A stretch of 34,331 nt of DNA, from contig NZ_AJZM02000355.1 of assembly GCF_000272405.2 (NCBI RefSeq), forward strand, positions 1-34,331. The letters run 5' to 3'. The notes beneath the pieces were generated by a model, which saw only the letters and a list, made by a program, of their open reading frames with translations, ran no database searches and was not told the DNA's origin. The DNA is from Vibrio tasmaniensis 1F-187. GTDB lineage: Bacteria; Pseudomonadota; Gammaproteobacteria; Enterobacterales; Vibrionaceae. Made by a program: the position numbers and the translations under genes. How positions within the stretch are numbered: position 1 is the first letter of the stretch; each line of letters opens with the position of its first letter. This document shows positions 1-7,971 of the stretch, piece after piece.

Positions 1-2
1 TT

Positions 3-350
3 TCTGGTGGTGTAGCGGCAGCTGACCATATCCACTCTTTCTTGTTTGGCTTCTATATTGCTGCATTGGCAGTGGGTAGTTGCTATTGGTTAGCTTTCCG
101 TAGCACGCGTTTCCCACAGTTAGCTCTAATGTTACTGATGTGTGGCTTTTTCGCGAAAATTGCAGTGACAGTTGTCGGTGTTTCTTGGGGTATCTCGAAC
201 GATATCATTCAATCGCCGTTCATTTTCTCATTGTCATACCTGTTCTTCTTAGTGGTTGTGTCTTACGTTTGGTTTGCATACCGCGATAAGTTGACGCTAA
301 AAAAGCGCGCAAAGCAGGTAGAAGACTCTCGCAAGCAAGCGGCTGCATAA
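3..350 (+). CDS. C-terminal part of an unknown membrane protein (cut by the window edge)
   Basis: The reading frame is open from the left edge of the window to a TAA at 348-350. The only start codon visible near the edge is a TTG at 42, so the true start probably lies outside the window. About 115 residues are visible. They contain three strongly hydrophobic segments: the first around FYIAALAVGSCYWLAF, the second around LALMLLMCGFFAKIAV, and the third around FSLSYLFFLVVVSYVWFAY. A short, charged, Lys/Arg/Gln-rich tail follows and is probably cytoplasmic. The lysine inside the second membrane segment vaguely recalls AtpI-like proteins, but I do not assign it to that family. A strong terminator follows within 25 bases. 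I do not recognise the gene. Confidence 0.7.
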   Translation, partial: SGGVAAADHIHSFLFGFYIAALAVGSCYWLAFRSTRFPQLALMLLMCGFFAKIAVTVVGVSWGISNDIIQSPFIFSLSYLFFLVVVSYVWFAYRDKLTLKKRAKQVEDSRKQAAA

Positions 351-373
351 TTGCAGACCTAATACAGAATTCT

Positions 374-403
374 AAAAAGAGCCTTCTTCGGAAGGCTCTT
401 TTT
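374..403 (+). terminator. Rho-independent terminator of the left-edge gene
   Basis: A perfect 13-bp stem closes on a TTCG tetraloop. The left arm is A-rich and starts at 374; the right arm ends in a run of five T. It lies 24 bases after the stop codon of the left-edge gene. Confidence 0.9.
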
Positions 404-450
404 GATCTGGCCTTAACTTGAGTGAACTCTAGCTATAAGGCAGATAAAAG

Positions 451-480
451 AAACCCCAGTATGGTGACATACTGGGGTTT
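451..480 (-). terminator. Bidirectional terminator, mainly serving yajD
   Basis: A perfect 13-bp inverted repeat (AAACCCCAGTATG and its complement) surrounds a GTGA loop. It is 60 bases beyond the yajD stop codon on the minus strand. A/T tracts on both sides mean it could stop transcription from either direction. Confidence 0.8.
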
Positions 481-539
481 CTTGTTATTTATCTAGTATC
501 TAGCCGCTATCATCTAGCAAATACAGGTCTTAACGCGTG

Positions 540-884
540 TTACTTCTTCATCAACTTCGCTAGATCGGCGAAAGGGTTGTGCGTCGCTGATTGGTGGTCG
601 TCTAAACGAGCCTTAGCATCAACGCCGTAACGGTCATGGTCTGTGTATTTTGAGTGCTCATGATCGTGACAGTACAAGCACAGTAGTTCCCAGTTGCTGC
701 CATCTTCAGGGTTGTTTGTATGGTCGTGATCCACGTGGTGAACGGTAAGCTCTCTCAAGTTTGAGTAAACAAACTCACGTGCACATTTACCACAAACCCA
801 AGGGTACAGTTTCAGTGCTTTTTCGCGGTAGCCTTTCTCTTGGCGAGCGTACGCTGCACTCGAGCCTGTGTAATCTGAAGACAT
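540..884 (-). CDS. yajD: HNH nuclease family protein YajD
   Basis: The 114-residue protein closely resembles enterobacterial YajD, a small HNH-family protein whose physiological role is not settled. A CxxC pair lies at residues 31 and 34 (PWVCGKC). The HNH core follows, with the His pair at 49-50 in LTVHHVDHDHTNN, an Asn-rich stretch, and a second pair CLYC at 69-72 followed by HDHEH. The four Cys probably hold a structural zinc and the His/Asn residues form the nuclease centre. The frame extends to a TTG at 890, but AAGGA stands six bases before the ATG at 884, so I use the ATG. It is a single-gene transcript, divergent from yghU. Nothing suggests a homing or mobile nuclease. Confidence 0.93.
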   Translation of the reverse strand: MSSDYTGSSAAYARQEKGYREKALKLYPWVCGKCAREFVYSNLRELTVHHVDHDHTNNPEDGSNWELLCLYCHDHEHSKYTDHDRYGVDAKARLDDHQSATHNPFADLAKLMKK

Positions 885-1159
885 TGCCAAATCCTTATCA
901 ATTGTAATCTCCCGATTTTATCACAGCTTTCTGGAAGCTGTAGGAATGTCGTGACTAAATCACGTGTCGTACTAACCGATATGGGGCTTAGGTTTGATTG
1001 AGCACTTATCTTTTACGTGTGCTATCTCATAAAGCAGGTTATGTCTTTCTGGAATAAGCCATGCTTAACAGTTTGAAAAGAAATTGTATTTAGGGGTTTT
1101 AACCAAGGGAGCGTGACCTAATATCAGTTAAAGCTACCCTATATTAATAAGGAAATATC

Positions 1160-2017
1160 ATGTCAGAACAATACACACCGCCAAAAGTTTGGGTTAATGA
1201 TACTGATGGTGGTAACAAGTGGGCAAATATCAATAGTCCTGAATCTGGCGCTCGCTTTGATAAAGAGCTTCCTTTTGGTGATCATGCTTTTCAATTGTAT
1301 TCCCTTGGCACACCTAACGGTCAAAAAGTCACTATCTTGCTGGAAGAGTTGTTAGCGGCGGGTGTTAAAGAAGCTGAATATGATGCGTACTTGATCAACA
1401 TCGGTGAGGCTGATCAGTTCTCTTCTGGCTTTGTTGGTGTAAACCCGAATTCGAAAATACCAGCACTTGTTGATAAATCTGGTGACGAAGATGTGAATGT
1501 CTTTGAATCGGCATCCATCTTGATGCACTTGGCCGAAAAGTTTGGTCACTTTTTACCGAAAGAGGGCGCTGCTCGCACTCAAACATTAAATTGGTTGTTC
1601 TGGGCGCAAGGCTCTGCACCATTCCTAGGTGGTGGCTTTGGTCACTTCTACGCTTACGCCGATGAAAAGCAAGAATACCCAATTAACCGTTTTGCGATGG
1701 AAGTGAAGCGTCAACTAGATGTATTAGACAAACAGTTAGCGAATAACACGTATGTGGCAGGCGAAGAGCTTAGTGTCGCAGATATTGCGATTTGGCCTTG
1801 GTATGGCAACCTTGTACTAGGTAAAACATATGATGCCGCTGAATTCCTTCAAGTTGAGTCTTACGCCAACGTAGTTCGCTGGGCGAAGCAACTAGAAGCG
1901 CGCGAAGGTTTCCAGCGCGGTCGAGTGGTTAACCGTTCATTTGGCGAAGAGTGGGAGCAAGTACCAGAGCGCCATTCTGCAGAAGACATTGATCGAGTTT
2001 TAAAGCTACGCCCGTAG
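1160..2017 (+). CDS. yghU: Glutathione S-transferase family disulfide-bond reductase YghU
   Basis: The 285-residue length matches YghU (about 288 residues in E. coli), a GST-fold enzyme that binds glutathione and reduces disulfide compounds in the cytoplasm. After a 45-residue N-terminal arm typical of YghU comes the thioredoxin-like domain (QLYSLGTPNGQKVTILLEEL). It contains the NPNSKIPAL loop and FESASILMHLAEKFG, where the glutathione backbone is held. The all-helical C-terminal domain starts at about residue 145 and includes VAGEELSVADIAIWPW, the usual GST N-capping region. The ATG is preceded by AAGGAAATATC, a good ribosome site. A terminator follows. It is monocistronic, and a mobile element begins 143 bases downstream. 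Confidence 0.93.
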   Translation: MSEQYTPPKVWVNDTDGGNKWANINSPESGARFDKELPFGDHAFQLYSLGTPNGQKVTILLEELLAAGVKEAEYDAYLINIGEADQFSSGFVGVNPNSKIPALVDKSGDEDVNVFESASILMHLAEKFGHFLPKEGAARTQTLNWLFWAQGSAPFLGGGFGHFYAYADEKQEYPINRFAMEVKRQLDVLDKQLANNTYVAGEELSVADIAIWPWYGNLVLGKTYDAAEFLQVESYANVVRWAKQLEAREGFQRGRVVNRSFGEEWEQVPERHSAEDIDRVLKLRP

Positions 2018-2049
2018 TGATTTTAAAACGATAGTCGACACCAGTATCT

Positions 2050-2096
2050 CTAGAGTTTGTTTTAGCGGCCAACGTTAACTCAAACTCTAGTTTTTT
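2050..2096 (+). terminator. Rho-independent terminator of yghU
   Basis: CTAGAGTTTG at 2050-2059 pairs with CAAACTCTAG at 2081-2090, and a run of six T follows. The loop is about 21 bases. It lies 33 bases after the yghU stop codon and before the transposable element, so it belongs to the host. Confidence 0.8.
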
Positions 2097-2154
2097 GTTC
2101 ATACGGATTTTTTCCATAGTAAGTCCACTTATTTAGATTTAGCTATTAAAGGCG

Positions 2155-2160
2155 GTTTAG
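2155..2160. repeat. Left copy of the target-site duplication GTTTAG
   Basis: GTTTAG directly abuts the TG that opens the element at 2161. The same six bases directly abut the terminal CA at the other end (9150-9155). A 5-bp reading (TTTAG versus GTTTA) does not match, so the duplication is 6 bp. Confidence 0.85.
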
Positions 2161-2204
2161 TGTATAGAACCAAGATAATACTATGCTCCCGTTAGGATAA
2201 TAGG
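2161..2204 (+). repeat. Left terminal inverted repeat with two putative transposase-binding sites
   Basis: The outer 22 bp (2161-2182) follow TGTRYAGARCCR then AGATAATACT, where R/Y mark the four transition differences from the right end. After 13 unrelated bases comes GATAATAGG (2196-2204). GATAAT starts at 2174 and again at 2196, a 22-bp step or about two helical turns. This suggests two transposase protomers binding on the same face of the DNA. Confidence 0.85.
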
Positions 2205-2253
2205 CTATGGATTAGGGATCACGTTGACCTTTGAGGAGGCCAAACAAATGAGT

Positions 2254-2273
2254 TTTGAGATAAGCATCTCAAA
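2254..2273 (-). terminator. Possible weak terminator of the repressor gene
   Basis: TTTGAGAT and ATCTCAAA form a perfect 8-bp stem with a 4-base loop. It lies 28 bases after the repressor stop codon on the minus strand, inside the element. There is no clear U tract, so termination is only a guess. Confidence 0.4.
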
Positions 2274-2300
2274 TGAAATGCCTATCTTAAGCGGAGGGAG

Positions 2301-2945
2301 TTAATGTTTAGCGGACATTTCCTGTTGTAGTTTAGCAACCTGTTGCTGTAGAGATGTTACTTTTGTTTTCTCTTCCAAGTATTTGTCAAAAATCTTATCG
2401 ACTTTCCCCTTTTGCTCTTTAGGGAACTCTGGCTTCAAACTGGCTGCTTGCTGAGCTATTGGTACTTCCAACTCAAATTCAAGTTGTTCCTTTGCTTGTT
2501 GGTCAGCATCATCCTGACTAGATAAGTATTCCTTAATTTCATCAACTGTTGTTTCGAAAGGGTGATCTGGTGGAAAACTATCTATCATAACCTCTAGCAA
2601 GCGAGTGATGTCTTGACATGTAGCTCCGACAGTAAAAGCACCTCCTGACAAAAATGAAAAGCCAGTCGCCCAGCCCCACGAGGAAACTGTTTGCGTTTGT
2701 TTCTGAAGTTGTTCTCTTTCAACTAGAAGATCTTCAGCTTGAATTTCAAGTACCGAAAACTGCTCTAACATCCGACTAAATACTTCTAAGGAAGGGGAAA
2801 GTTCACCCCTTTCATATCGACTCAACGTGTCTCTTGATACCTTCAACTCCTTAGCTAGTATTTCTTGACTCCAACCTAAATTCTTTCTGGCCGATTTTAC
2901 TCTCAAACCAAAATTAGACTTAAACGATGCACTTTCTGTTGACAT
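2301..2945 (-). CDS. XRE-family repressor of the transposable element
   Basis: The 214-residue protein starts with a Cro/C1-type helix-turn-helix (about residues 13-65). It contains the typical string WSQEILAKELKVSRDTLSRYE followed by the RGELSPSLEVF turn. A middle part (about 65-125) has a glycine-rich hydrophobic stretch. The C-terminal part is acidic and then coiled coil (about 170-214). There is no LexA/C1-like S24 peptidase domain, so SOS-induced self-cleavage is not expected; control could come through oligomerisation or a partner protein. It is transcribed away from the transposition operon across a 72-bp shared control region, as c and ner are in Mu. The ribosome site before the ATG is weak, which fits low-level repressor synthesis. 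The role as master repressor is inferred from its position. Confidence 0.85.
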   Translation of the reverse strand: MSTESASFKSNFGLRVKSARKNLGWSQEILAKELKVSRDTLSRYERGELSPSLEVFSRMLEQFSVLEIQAEDLLVEREQLQKQTQTVSSWGWATGFSFLSGGAFTVGATCQDITRLLEVMIDSFPPDHPFETTVDEIKEYLSSQDDADQQAKEQLEFELEVPIAQQAASLKPEFPKEQKGKVDKIFDKYLEEKTKVTSLQQQVAKLQQEMSAKH

Positions 2946-3017
2946 TGTAGGTAATCCGCCTATTATCTGTGGTTAATTAGTCGGATTAGTCTAATTTAAT
3001 ATTCGGAGTAAATAAAC
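2946..3017. promoter_or_regulatory. Divergent control region between repressor and Ner-like gene
   Basis: This 72-bp spacer must hold both early promoters. It contains two copies of ATTAGTC nine bases apart (2976-2982 and 2985-2991). It also has the inverted pair TAATCCG (2952-2958) and CGGATTA (2982-2988). These repeats are candidate operators for the XRE repressor and the Ner-like protein. A GGAG ribosome site for the plus-strand gene is at 3005-3008. No promoter hexamers stand out clearly. Confidence 0.55.
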
Positions 3018-3236
3018 ATGAAAATTTCATCTGCCCCTCTTTCTATCCAAAAATTCAATCTACTAAAGGGAGCGTTCATTGCCCAGGGCACATCTTTTTC
3101 GAAGTGGTGCCATAACAACAGCGTGACCCCTTCAAATGCTAGGGCTGCTTTAATTGGCTCTTGGGATGGCCCTAAAGCCAAAATGCTAAGAGCAAAGTTG
3201 ATTCAAGAATCTGGAATTTCTACGGAAGATAATTAA
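3018..3236 (+). CDS. Ner-like small DNA-binding protein of transposable-phage type
   Basis: The 72-residue protein has the spacing of the small regulators found at the start of the early operon in BcepMu- and B3-like transposable phages: LKGAFIAQGTSFSKWCHNN, then a turn, then SNARAALIGSWDGPKAKMLR. In those proteins a Trp in the first helix is followed by a recognition helix and a basic tail. It is the first gene of the rightward operon and faces the repressor gene. By analogy with Mu Ner it would damp both divergent promoters after induction. GGAG lies nine bases before the ATG. The family call rests on pattern and position, not on a search. Confidence 0.65.
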   Translation: MKISSAPLSIQKFNLLKGAFIAQGTSFSKWCHNNSVTPSNARAALIGSWDGPKAKMLRAKLIQESGISTEDN

Positions 3237-3257
3237 AGGAAATAGAGTAATTAATTT

Positions 3258-3593
3258 ATGAAAAATCTAAGAATGAAAAATGCCACTTCTCGAATTATCA
3301 CTGAATTATCCAACCTCAGCATTGTAGAGGCTGAAATGGTCGTAAAACATGTTGGTAAAGAACTATTTCGAAATTGGGTCATGCCTGAAGCTCCTATGCG
3401 TCGGTTGTCTATTATCGAGTCCGATCGAGAAGTATATGAATTCCTCTTGTCCTTAGACTTAGAGTTTATGACGCAACGTGATGTTTTTGATGTGTGTGTA
3501 GATAAGTTCGGCGAAGAGCGAATGCCCAAAAAATCTTCTTTTAATCGTGGATTTAGAAAGTTACTTGCTCACAAACAACTGCGTGAGGAATAA
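3258..3593 (+). CDS. Unknown small protein of the element's early operon
   Basis: The 111-residue protein is mostly predicted helix. The N-terminal part is basic. The C-terminal third (MTQRDVFDVCVDKFGEERMPKKSSFNRGFRKLLAHKQLR) reads like a small helix-turn-helix with a basic second helix and could bind DNA; that is inference. It starts 21 bases after the Ner-like gene and ends two bases before the next gene's ATG, so it is cotranscribed. A second in-frame ATG at 3273 is possible. I cannot assign a family. Confidence 0.7.
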   Translation: MKNLRMKNATSRIITELSNLSIVEAEMVVKHVGKELFRNWVMPEAPMRRLSIIESDREVYEFLLSLDLEFMTQRDVFDVCVDKFGEERMPKKSSFNRGFRKLLAHKQLREE

Positions 3594-3595
3594 AT

Positions 3596-3931
3596 ATGAA
3601 GAGTAAATTTCAGAGTTCTATAACAGGGTACAACCTGAAGCCAACACGATTTGCACTCGATCTTCTTGAGTTTATGGTTTCTCAAGGTGTTGAAGGAACA
3701 AGCTTAAAGCAGTTAGGCGATCATACTGGCATCCCTAGAGCGAGTCTTCATCGTTACTTACAAGTTCTTGTCGATAGCGGATGGGTCGATACCGTTGGAG
3801 GGCAGAAGTCGATGTTATGGAAGCCTTCTAACCATTTCATCAAGTTAGCATTCAGCTACAGAAATGCTGTACGCGAACAAGTAGAGGCCATTGGGTCTGA
3901 ATTTAAAGATTTGACGGGTGAGGAGCTATAG
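3596..3931 (+). CDS. IclR-type winged-helix regulator-like protein
   Basis: The 111-residue protein is almost entirely one winged helix. Residues about 18-75 (FALDLLEFMV, TSLKQLGDHTGIPRASLHRYLQVL, then the wing VDSGWVDTVGGQKSMLWKP) match the N-terminal DNA-binding half of IclR regulators. The large ligand-binding domain of true IclR proteins is missing; instead there is a short helical tail. GAGGAATAA precedes the ATG, and the stop codon is immediately followed by the next gene's ATG. Sitting between Ner-like and transposase genes, it is probably a second-tier regulator of the element or an accessory factor at the ends. Confidence 0.75.
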   Translation: MKSKFQSSITGYNLKPTRFALDLLEFMVSQGVEGTSLKQLGDHTGIPRASLHRYLQVLVDSGWVDTVGGQKSMLWKPSNHFIKLAFSYRNAVREQVEAIGSEFKDLTGEEL

Positions 3932-4903
3932 ATGTCAGATGAAATGAAAAAATTAGCATCAGCGCAGCAAGCATTAAGTGATGCAAAAGAAATCAATGCA
4001 GCGGAAGCTCTTTCAATATCTCAATCTGAGGGCGAAAGACTGGGTGAAGCAGTGGATTTTGGTGCGCTACTTGGTCGCGCTCAAATGGCAGAGAGACTGT
4101 CAAAAATTACCGACGCTGTGAGTTTAAGTGCGCTTAAGGAAATCAAAGAATCCAAGCAATACAAGGCTTTGAAAGGAATTACCTTTGCAAAAAGCTCGAC
4201 AGTCGGCAGTAATTTAGTCGTTCTAAGAGGGACATGGGAAGAGTTTTGTGAAATCTATGGTAGCTCAAAATCGACAATAGACGAACGCTTAAAGAATCTG
4301 GATGTCTTTGGTGAGCAAGCTTTAGAGTCAATGCACGCAATCGGTATGACGACAAGAGACTTACGCCGCTTGCGTAAACTCCCACAAGAAGACTTGACCA
4401 CCATTATTGAAGGTGAAGAAGTCAAAGTTCAAGACCGTGATGAAGCCTTAGAAATCATTGAAGAGTTGTCTGCGAAACATCGTCAAGAGAAGCAGTCACT
4501 TCAAAATGAGGTCAATAGCTTGGCGCAAGAAAAGCAGTCTAATGAACGCTTACTTATTGATAAAGATAAGAAAATAAACAGTTTATCTAAAAAGTTAGAT
4601 AAGCCTCTGTCACCTGCGCAGACTCGCCAGAAAGAAGAAGAGCTGAACAGCCAATTGTTAGAGCAATTGAATATTGCGGCACTTGCGGTAGACAGCGGTT
4701 TAGCGCGTCTTTTTGATGCGATTCAAACCATTCAAGACAATGACCACCCTATCGATATTGATCAAGCGTGTGAAGATACCCTCTTTCGAGTGTTGGAGCG
4801 TTTTCTAAGCCTTTCTGGGGATATGGGTATCGCTGCTCATGTCATGACGCATTTAGAGCAATGGCATGAAGAGAGTGCTTTGCTGATGGATAGCGAGGGT
4901 TAA
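3932..4903 (+). CDS. Coiled-coil protein with a putative DNA-binding centre
   Basis: The protein has 323 residues. The first 100 are helical and alanine-rich. Residues about 100-122 (TWEEFCEIYGSSKSTIDERL) look like a helix-turn-helix, with the pattern 'W..FCE..G.SKST..E.L'. Residues about 140-160 add TTRDLRRLRKL. A long coiled coil covers about 169-224, followed by a helical C-terminal domain to 323. Its size, position and layout resemble the DUF3102-like proteins that precede the transposase in some transposable phages, but I cannot confirm that. The ATG directly follows the previous stop codon, with GAGGAG upstream, so translation is probably coupled. It may be an accessory DNA-binding or bridging factor for transposition. 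Confidence 0.7.
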   Translation: MSDEMKKLASAQQALSDAKEINAAEALSISQSEGERLGEAVDFGALLGRAQMAERLSKITDAVSLSALKEIKESKQYKALKGITFAKSSTVGSNLVVLRGTWEEFCEIYGSSKSTIDERLKNLDVFGEQALESMHAIGMTTRDLRRLRKLPQEDLTTIIEGEEVKVQDRDEALEIIEELSAKHRQEKQSLQNEVNSLAQEKQSNERLLIDKDKKINSLSKKLDKPLSPAQTRQKEEELNSQLLEQLNIAALAVDSGLARLFDAIQTIQDNDHPIDIDQACEDTLFRVLERFLSLSGDMGIAAHVMTHLEQWHEESALLMDSEG

Positions 4904-4909
4904 TCCACT

Positions 4910-6667
4910 ATGAATGCACTTGAGCTAGAGCGAGCACAATACCTCACGCGCTTAATGGCTGAGTTAGACAGTGCAGGACGTGGTGATAAAGGGACGATTG
5001 TACAGCGTGCCACGGAGTATCTGTGTATCTCGAAAAACAAGCTGTATCAAGAGCTTGCTGATTTAGGCTGGGTATCAGGTCGCAAAAAACGCACTGACAG
5101 TGGTGAATTAGCGTTAACACGCTCTGAAACTGAATTACTCGCTAACTTAATGCGTCAAAGCGAACGAGACAGTGGTAAGCGACTAATGACCATTCGTGAT
5201 GCAATTGATATTGCACTGGCAAATAAGCACCTTACTAGGGATGTCTCAGAATCCACGGTCTTACGAGCCTTCAGTCGTTTTCGAGTTCACCCTAACCAGT
5301 TGAATGTAATGGAAACCACAACGAGTCAACGTTCATTACACCCGAATCATGCGTGGCAATTCGATGTGTCTATTTGTGTGCTGTATTACCTCAAAGGTGG
5401 GAAAGGCTTGCGAGTCATGGCAGAGGACGAGTTCTACAAGAACAAGCCTAAAAACCTTGATCGTATTGTGAATGAACGTGTGCTGCGCTATCTCGCTACC
5501 GACCATTACAGCGGTGCTTTCTTCCTGCGCTACTACGTGGCACCAGGTGAAAACACGGAGACCATCACCAAGTTTTTATTTGAAGCCTTTTGTGAGCGTA
5601 GTACGAATGAATTGATGTATGGCGTGCCTAAGCTGCTTATCTGGGATGCAGGCTCAGCCAACATCGCGCACCAAACGCGCCATATGCTGGACATGCTTGA
5701 GGTCAAACACATCGCGCATACGCCTGGTCGCCCTTGGGCAAAAGGTCAGGTGGAATCAACTCACAACCTTGTCGAGTGTCGCTTTGAGAGTCGCCTTGCT
5801 TTTATCACGATCAACTCGATTGAAGAGTTAAATCAATACGCTATCAAGTGGTCTATTGGCTTCCAATCGTTGAAAGCACATAGCCGACACAAGAGCAGTC
5901 GCTTTGGGCTGTGGCAGACCATACGGACGGAACACTTACGTTTAATCAATAACATAGAGCTGGTGAAAAGCATGATGCAGCAAACCAAACCAGAAGTGAG
6001 AAAAGTACGTCCGAATGAGTTGAGTATCAGCTTTGCGCCGAAAGGCTATGCGTCATTGGATTATTCGTTAACACATATTCCCCACATTATCGCAGGGGAT
6101 GAAGTCAAAGTGTTTGTGAACCCATATAAAGCCCCTGCAATTCGAGTGATTAGTATGGACGAACAAGGGCGAGAGCACACACATGAAGCATTGCCTATTG
6201 AACGTGATGCCGCTGGGTTTAACTTACAAGCCCCGATTATCGGTGAGCAGCATAAGGCCGTTCGAGAAACGCAATCAGACATTAACCGTAAGCGACTTGA
6301 TACCGCCGCATGGGGTACGGACAACCCACGAGCAATTAAGAAAGTTCGTAAAGGGCGCACACCCGCCTTCGATGGGGCCATTAATCCAATGGCTGACATT
6401 GAGCAACAATCAACGCCGTCGTTCTTATCAAGAAAAGGCACAACCCTAGATATTGAAGGACAAGCGTTAACGGAACATAAAACAACGTTTATAGGGGCTT
6501 TAAACCGCCTTAAAAAAGCCCTCAACCCATCGAGAGAAGAATTGACAACCCTTAGAGATGTATTGAAGCAAAAACACCCTCAGGGAGCCTCTGAGCGCGA
6601 ATTACAGATATTTATTGAATTGTGGGAGCAAGAAGCCAATGAGCACACTCAGAACGCGGCTAGATGA
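4910..6667 (+). CDS. DD(35)E transposase (Mu A / TniA / BcepMu TnpA type)
   Basis: The protein has 585 residues. An N-terminal helix-turn-helix region lies at about 25-60 and a second DNA-binding part at about 70-135. The RNase-H-like catalytic core runs from about 145 to 330 with D152 in HAWQFDVS, D246 in LIWDAGSAN and E282 in WAKGQVESTHNLVE. The D-to-E gap is exactly 35 residues, the classic DD(35)E spacing, so all three metal ligands are present. A beta-barrel-like segment (about 360-430) and a basic C-terminal region (from about 460) follow; the latter probably contacts the ATPase. It should cut and join the TG...CA ends found at 2161 and 9149. Its end overlaps the ATPase start by 29 bases, a sign of translational coupling. 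Confidence 0.92.
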   Translation: MNALELERAQYLTRLMAELDSAGRGDKGTIVQRATEYLCISKNKLYQELADLGWVSGRKKRTDSGELALTRSETELLANLMRQSERDSGKRLMTIRDAIDIALANKHLTRDVSESTVLRAFSRFRVHPNQLNVMETTTSQRSLHPNHAWQFDVSICVLYYLKGGKGLRVMAEDEFYKNKPKNLDRIVNERVLRYLATDHYSGAFFLRYYVAPGENTETITKFLFEAFCERSTNELMYGVPKLLIWDAGSANIAHQTRHMLDMLEVKHIAHTPGRPWAKGQVESTHNLVECRFESRLAFITINSIEELNQYAIKWSIGFQSLKAHSRHKSSRFGLWQTIRTEHLRLINNIELVKSMMQQTKPEVRKVRPNELSISFAPKGYASLDYSLTHIPHIIAGDEVKVFVNPYKAPAIRVISMDEQGREHTHEALPIERDAAGFNLQAPIIGEQHKAVRETQSDINRKRLDTAAWGTDNPRAIKKVRKGRTPAFDGAINPMADIEQQSTPSFLSRKGTTLDIEGQALTEHKTTFIGALNRLKKALNPSREELTTLRDVLKQKHPQGASERELQIFIELWEQEANEHTQNAAR

Positions 6668-7751
6668 GGCAGGGTTAACCATCCGCTCGTTAGCTGACTA
6701 TTTAACGATGAATTACAGCACGGTTTACAAGGCCGTTCGTCAAAATGAACCGCCAAAGCGACAAGCAGAAGAATTTAAACAGAAAGTGAATGCGTTTTTC
6801 GTATCACAAGGGCTAGAGGGTATAAGCGGTTGGTCATTGGGTGCAACCAATGACCAACCTAAACCCCAGCAAGAAGAAATCAATCAGGACATCGAACTGG
6901 AGAACCAAATGCTAACACAAGAAGCCATGAAACACTTCAAGCTATTCAGAAACCCGTTTATCAACGACATTCGCGCGGTTCGTGACATCTTCATGAACGA
7001 AGATACCCGTTACGTACTGGCAGCAATGAAAGACGTGTCGCGTAATCAGGGCATTCTAGCGGTTGTGGGCGACTCAGGCGCAGGGAAAAGCGTTCTACGC
7101 CGCCTGCTGCTGGATGAATTACACAATGACGGAGATATCTCTGTCATTCAGCCCAAAATCATTGATAAAACGCGTGCCACGGCAGCGGGTATCTGTGATG
7201 CCATCATTAACGATATCAGCAGCGAGACACCGAAACGCAGCATGGAAGCCAAAGCGCGACAGGTTGAACGCCTCTTAATGACGGCCTCGAAAGGTGGTCA
7301 ACGACATGTACTTATTATTGAAGAAGCGCACGATTTGACTATCCCTGTCATGAAGTACCTTAAGCGTTTCTGGGAGTTAGAGGACGGGTTTTCTAAACTC
7401 CTTGGGATTTTACTTGTGGGTCAAACAGAGCTGTTTCACCGCCTTGACGAACGCCGCCATTATGAGCTTCGAGAGTTTATCCGCCGCTGTATGGTGGTCG
7501 AAGTCCCACCACTGGATCATGATATTGAAGCTTACCTAAGACATAAATTTGAACGTGCTGGCTGTGACTATAACAAGATCATGGACAGCAGCTCAGCTCC
7601 TGCCTTAAAAGAGCGATTAAAGACTCGACGTACCCAATCAGGGAGCCTTGTGTACCCTCAGATTATCAACAACCTCATCACCAAAGCGATGAACCTTTGT
7701 GCTTCGTTAGGTGAAGACAAAGTGACTGACGACATCATTAAGGAGCTATAA
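6639..7751 (+). CDS. AAA+ target-selection ATPase (MuB/TniB-like)
   Basis: I use the ATG at 6639, which overlaps the transposase end by 29 bases; the frame opens earlier only with weak codons. The 370-residue product begins with a helix-turn-helix (about residues 8-40, LTIRSLADYLTMNYSTVYKAV), as MuB does. The AAA+ module follows: Walker A GDSGAGKS at 144-151, Walker B VLIIEEAHD at 224-232 and the sensor-1-like VGQTEL at 260-265. A C-terminal lid with RR-rich segments ends the protein. In Mu, TniB and TnsC systems such ATPases coat target DNA, activate the transposase and give target immunity. Placement directly after a DDE transposase makes that role very likely here. Confidence 0.9.
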   Translation: MSTLRTRLDEAGLTIRSLADYLTMNYSTVYKAVRQNEPPKRQAEEFKQKVNAFFVSQGLEGISGWSLGATNDQPKPQQEEINQDIELENQMLTQEAMKHFKLFRNPFINDIRAVRDIFMNEDTRYVLAAMKDVSRNQGILAVVGDSGAGKSVLRRLLLDELHNDGDISVIQPKIIDKTRATAAGICDAIINDISSETPKRSMEAKARQVERLLMTASKGGQRHVLIIEEAHDLTIPVMKYLKRFWELEDGFSKLLGILLVGQTELFHRLDERRHYELREFIRRCMVVEVPPLDHDIEAYLRHKFERAGCDYNKIMDSSSAPALKERLKTRRTQSGSLVYPQIINNLITKAMNLCASLGEDKVTDDIIKEL

Positions 7752-7753
7752 GC

Positions 7754-7969
7754 ATGAACATTCAAAATCAAGAAGGTGTAAGAGCAGTCTTGCTCACTGA
7801 GTGGAACGCTGTAGACCTTGAAGAGTATGCGTTCGGTAACATTGAACTCGTGACTCAACTCATCAATAAATGCGAAGACCTGCATGAAATTGATGCAAAA
7901 GACTTAGGCCACGCTTTGTCTGCGAGCCTAGAAATCATCAACGCAGTACGTCTGACTAAGGAGCAATAA
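7754..7969 (+). CDS. Small acidic protein of the element operon
   Basis: The 71-residue acidic protein has no recognisable domain. It starts two bases after the ATPase stop codon with AAGGAGC upstream, and ends two bases before the next gene. Two helices are likely (NIELVTQLINKCEDLHEI and LGHALSASLEIINAV). Tight packing with the transposition genes suggests a role in the element's life cycle, but no function can be given. Confidence 0.7.
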   Translation: MNIQNQEGVRAVLLTEWNAVDLEEYAFGNIELVTQLINKCEDLHEIDAKDLGHALSASLEIINAVRLTKEQ

Positions 7970-7971
7970 GT

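Noticed and set aside
540..884. HNH gene as a homing endonuclease or mobile element
   Set aside because: The protein matches the conserved chromosomal YajD family and has no intron, intein or repeat around it.
2248..2304. 18-codon frame with a strong GAGGAGG ribosome-like site inside the element's left end
   Set aside because: The frame lies over a perfect hairpin and overlaps the repressor stop codon on the other strand. Its sequence is dominated by the inverted repeat, so it is more likely structure than a gene.
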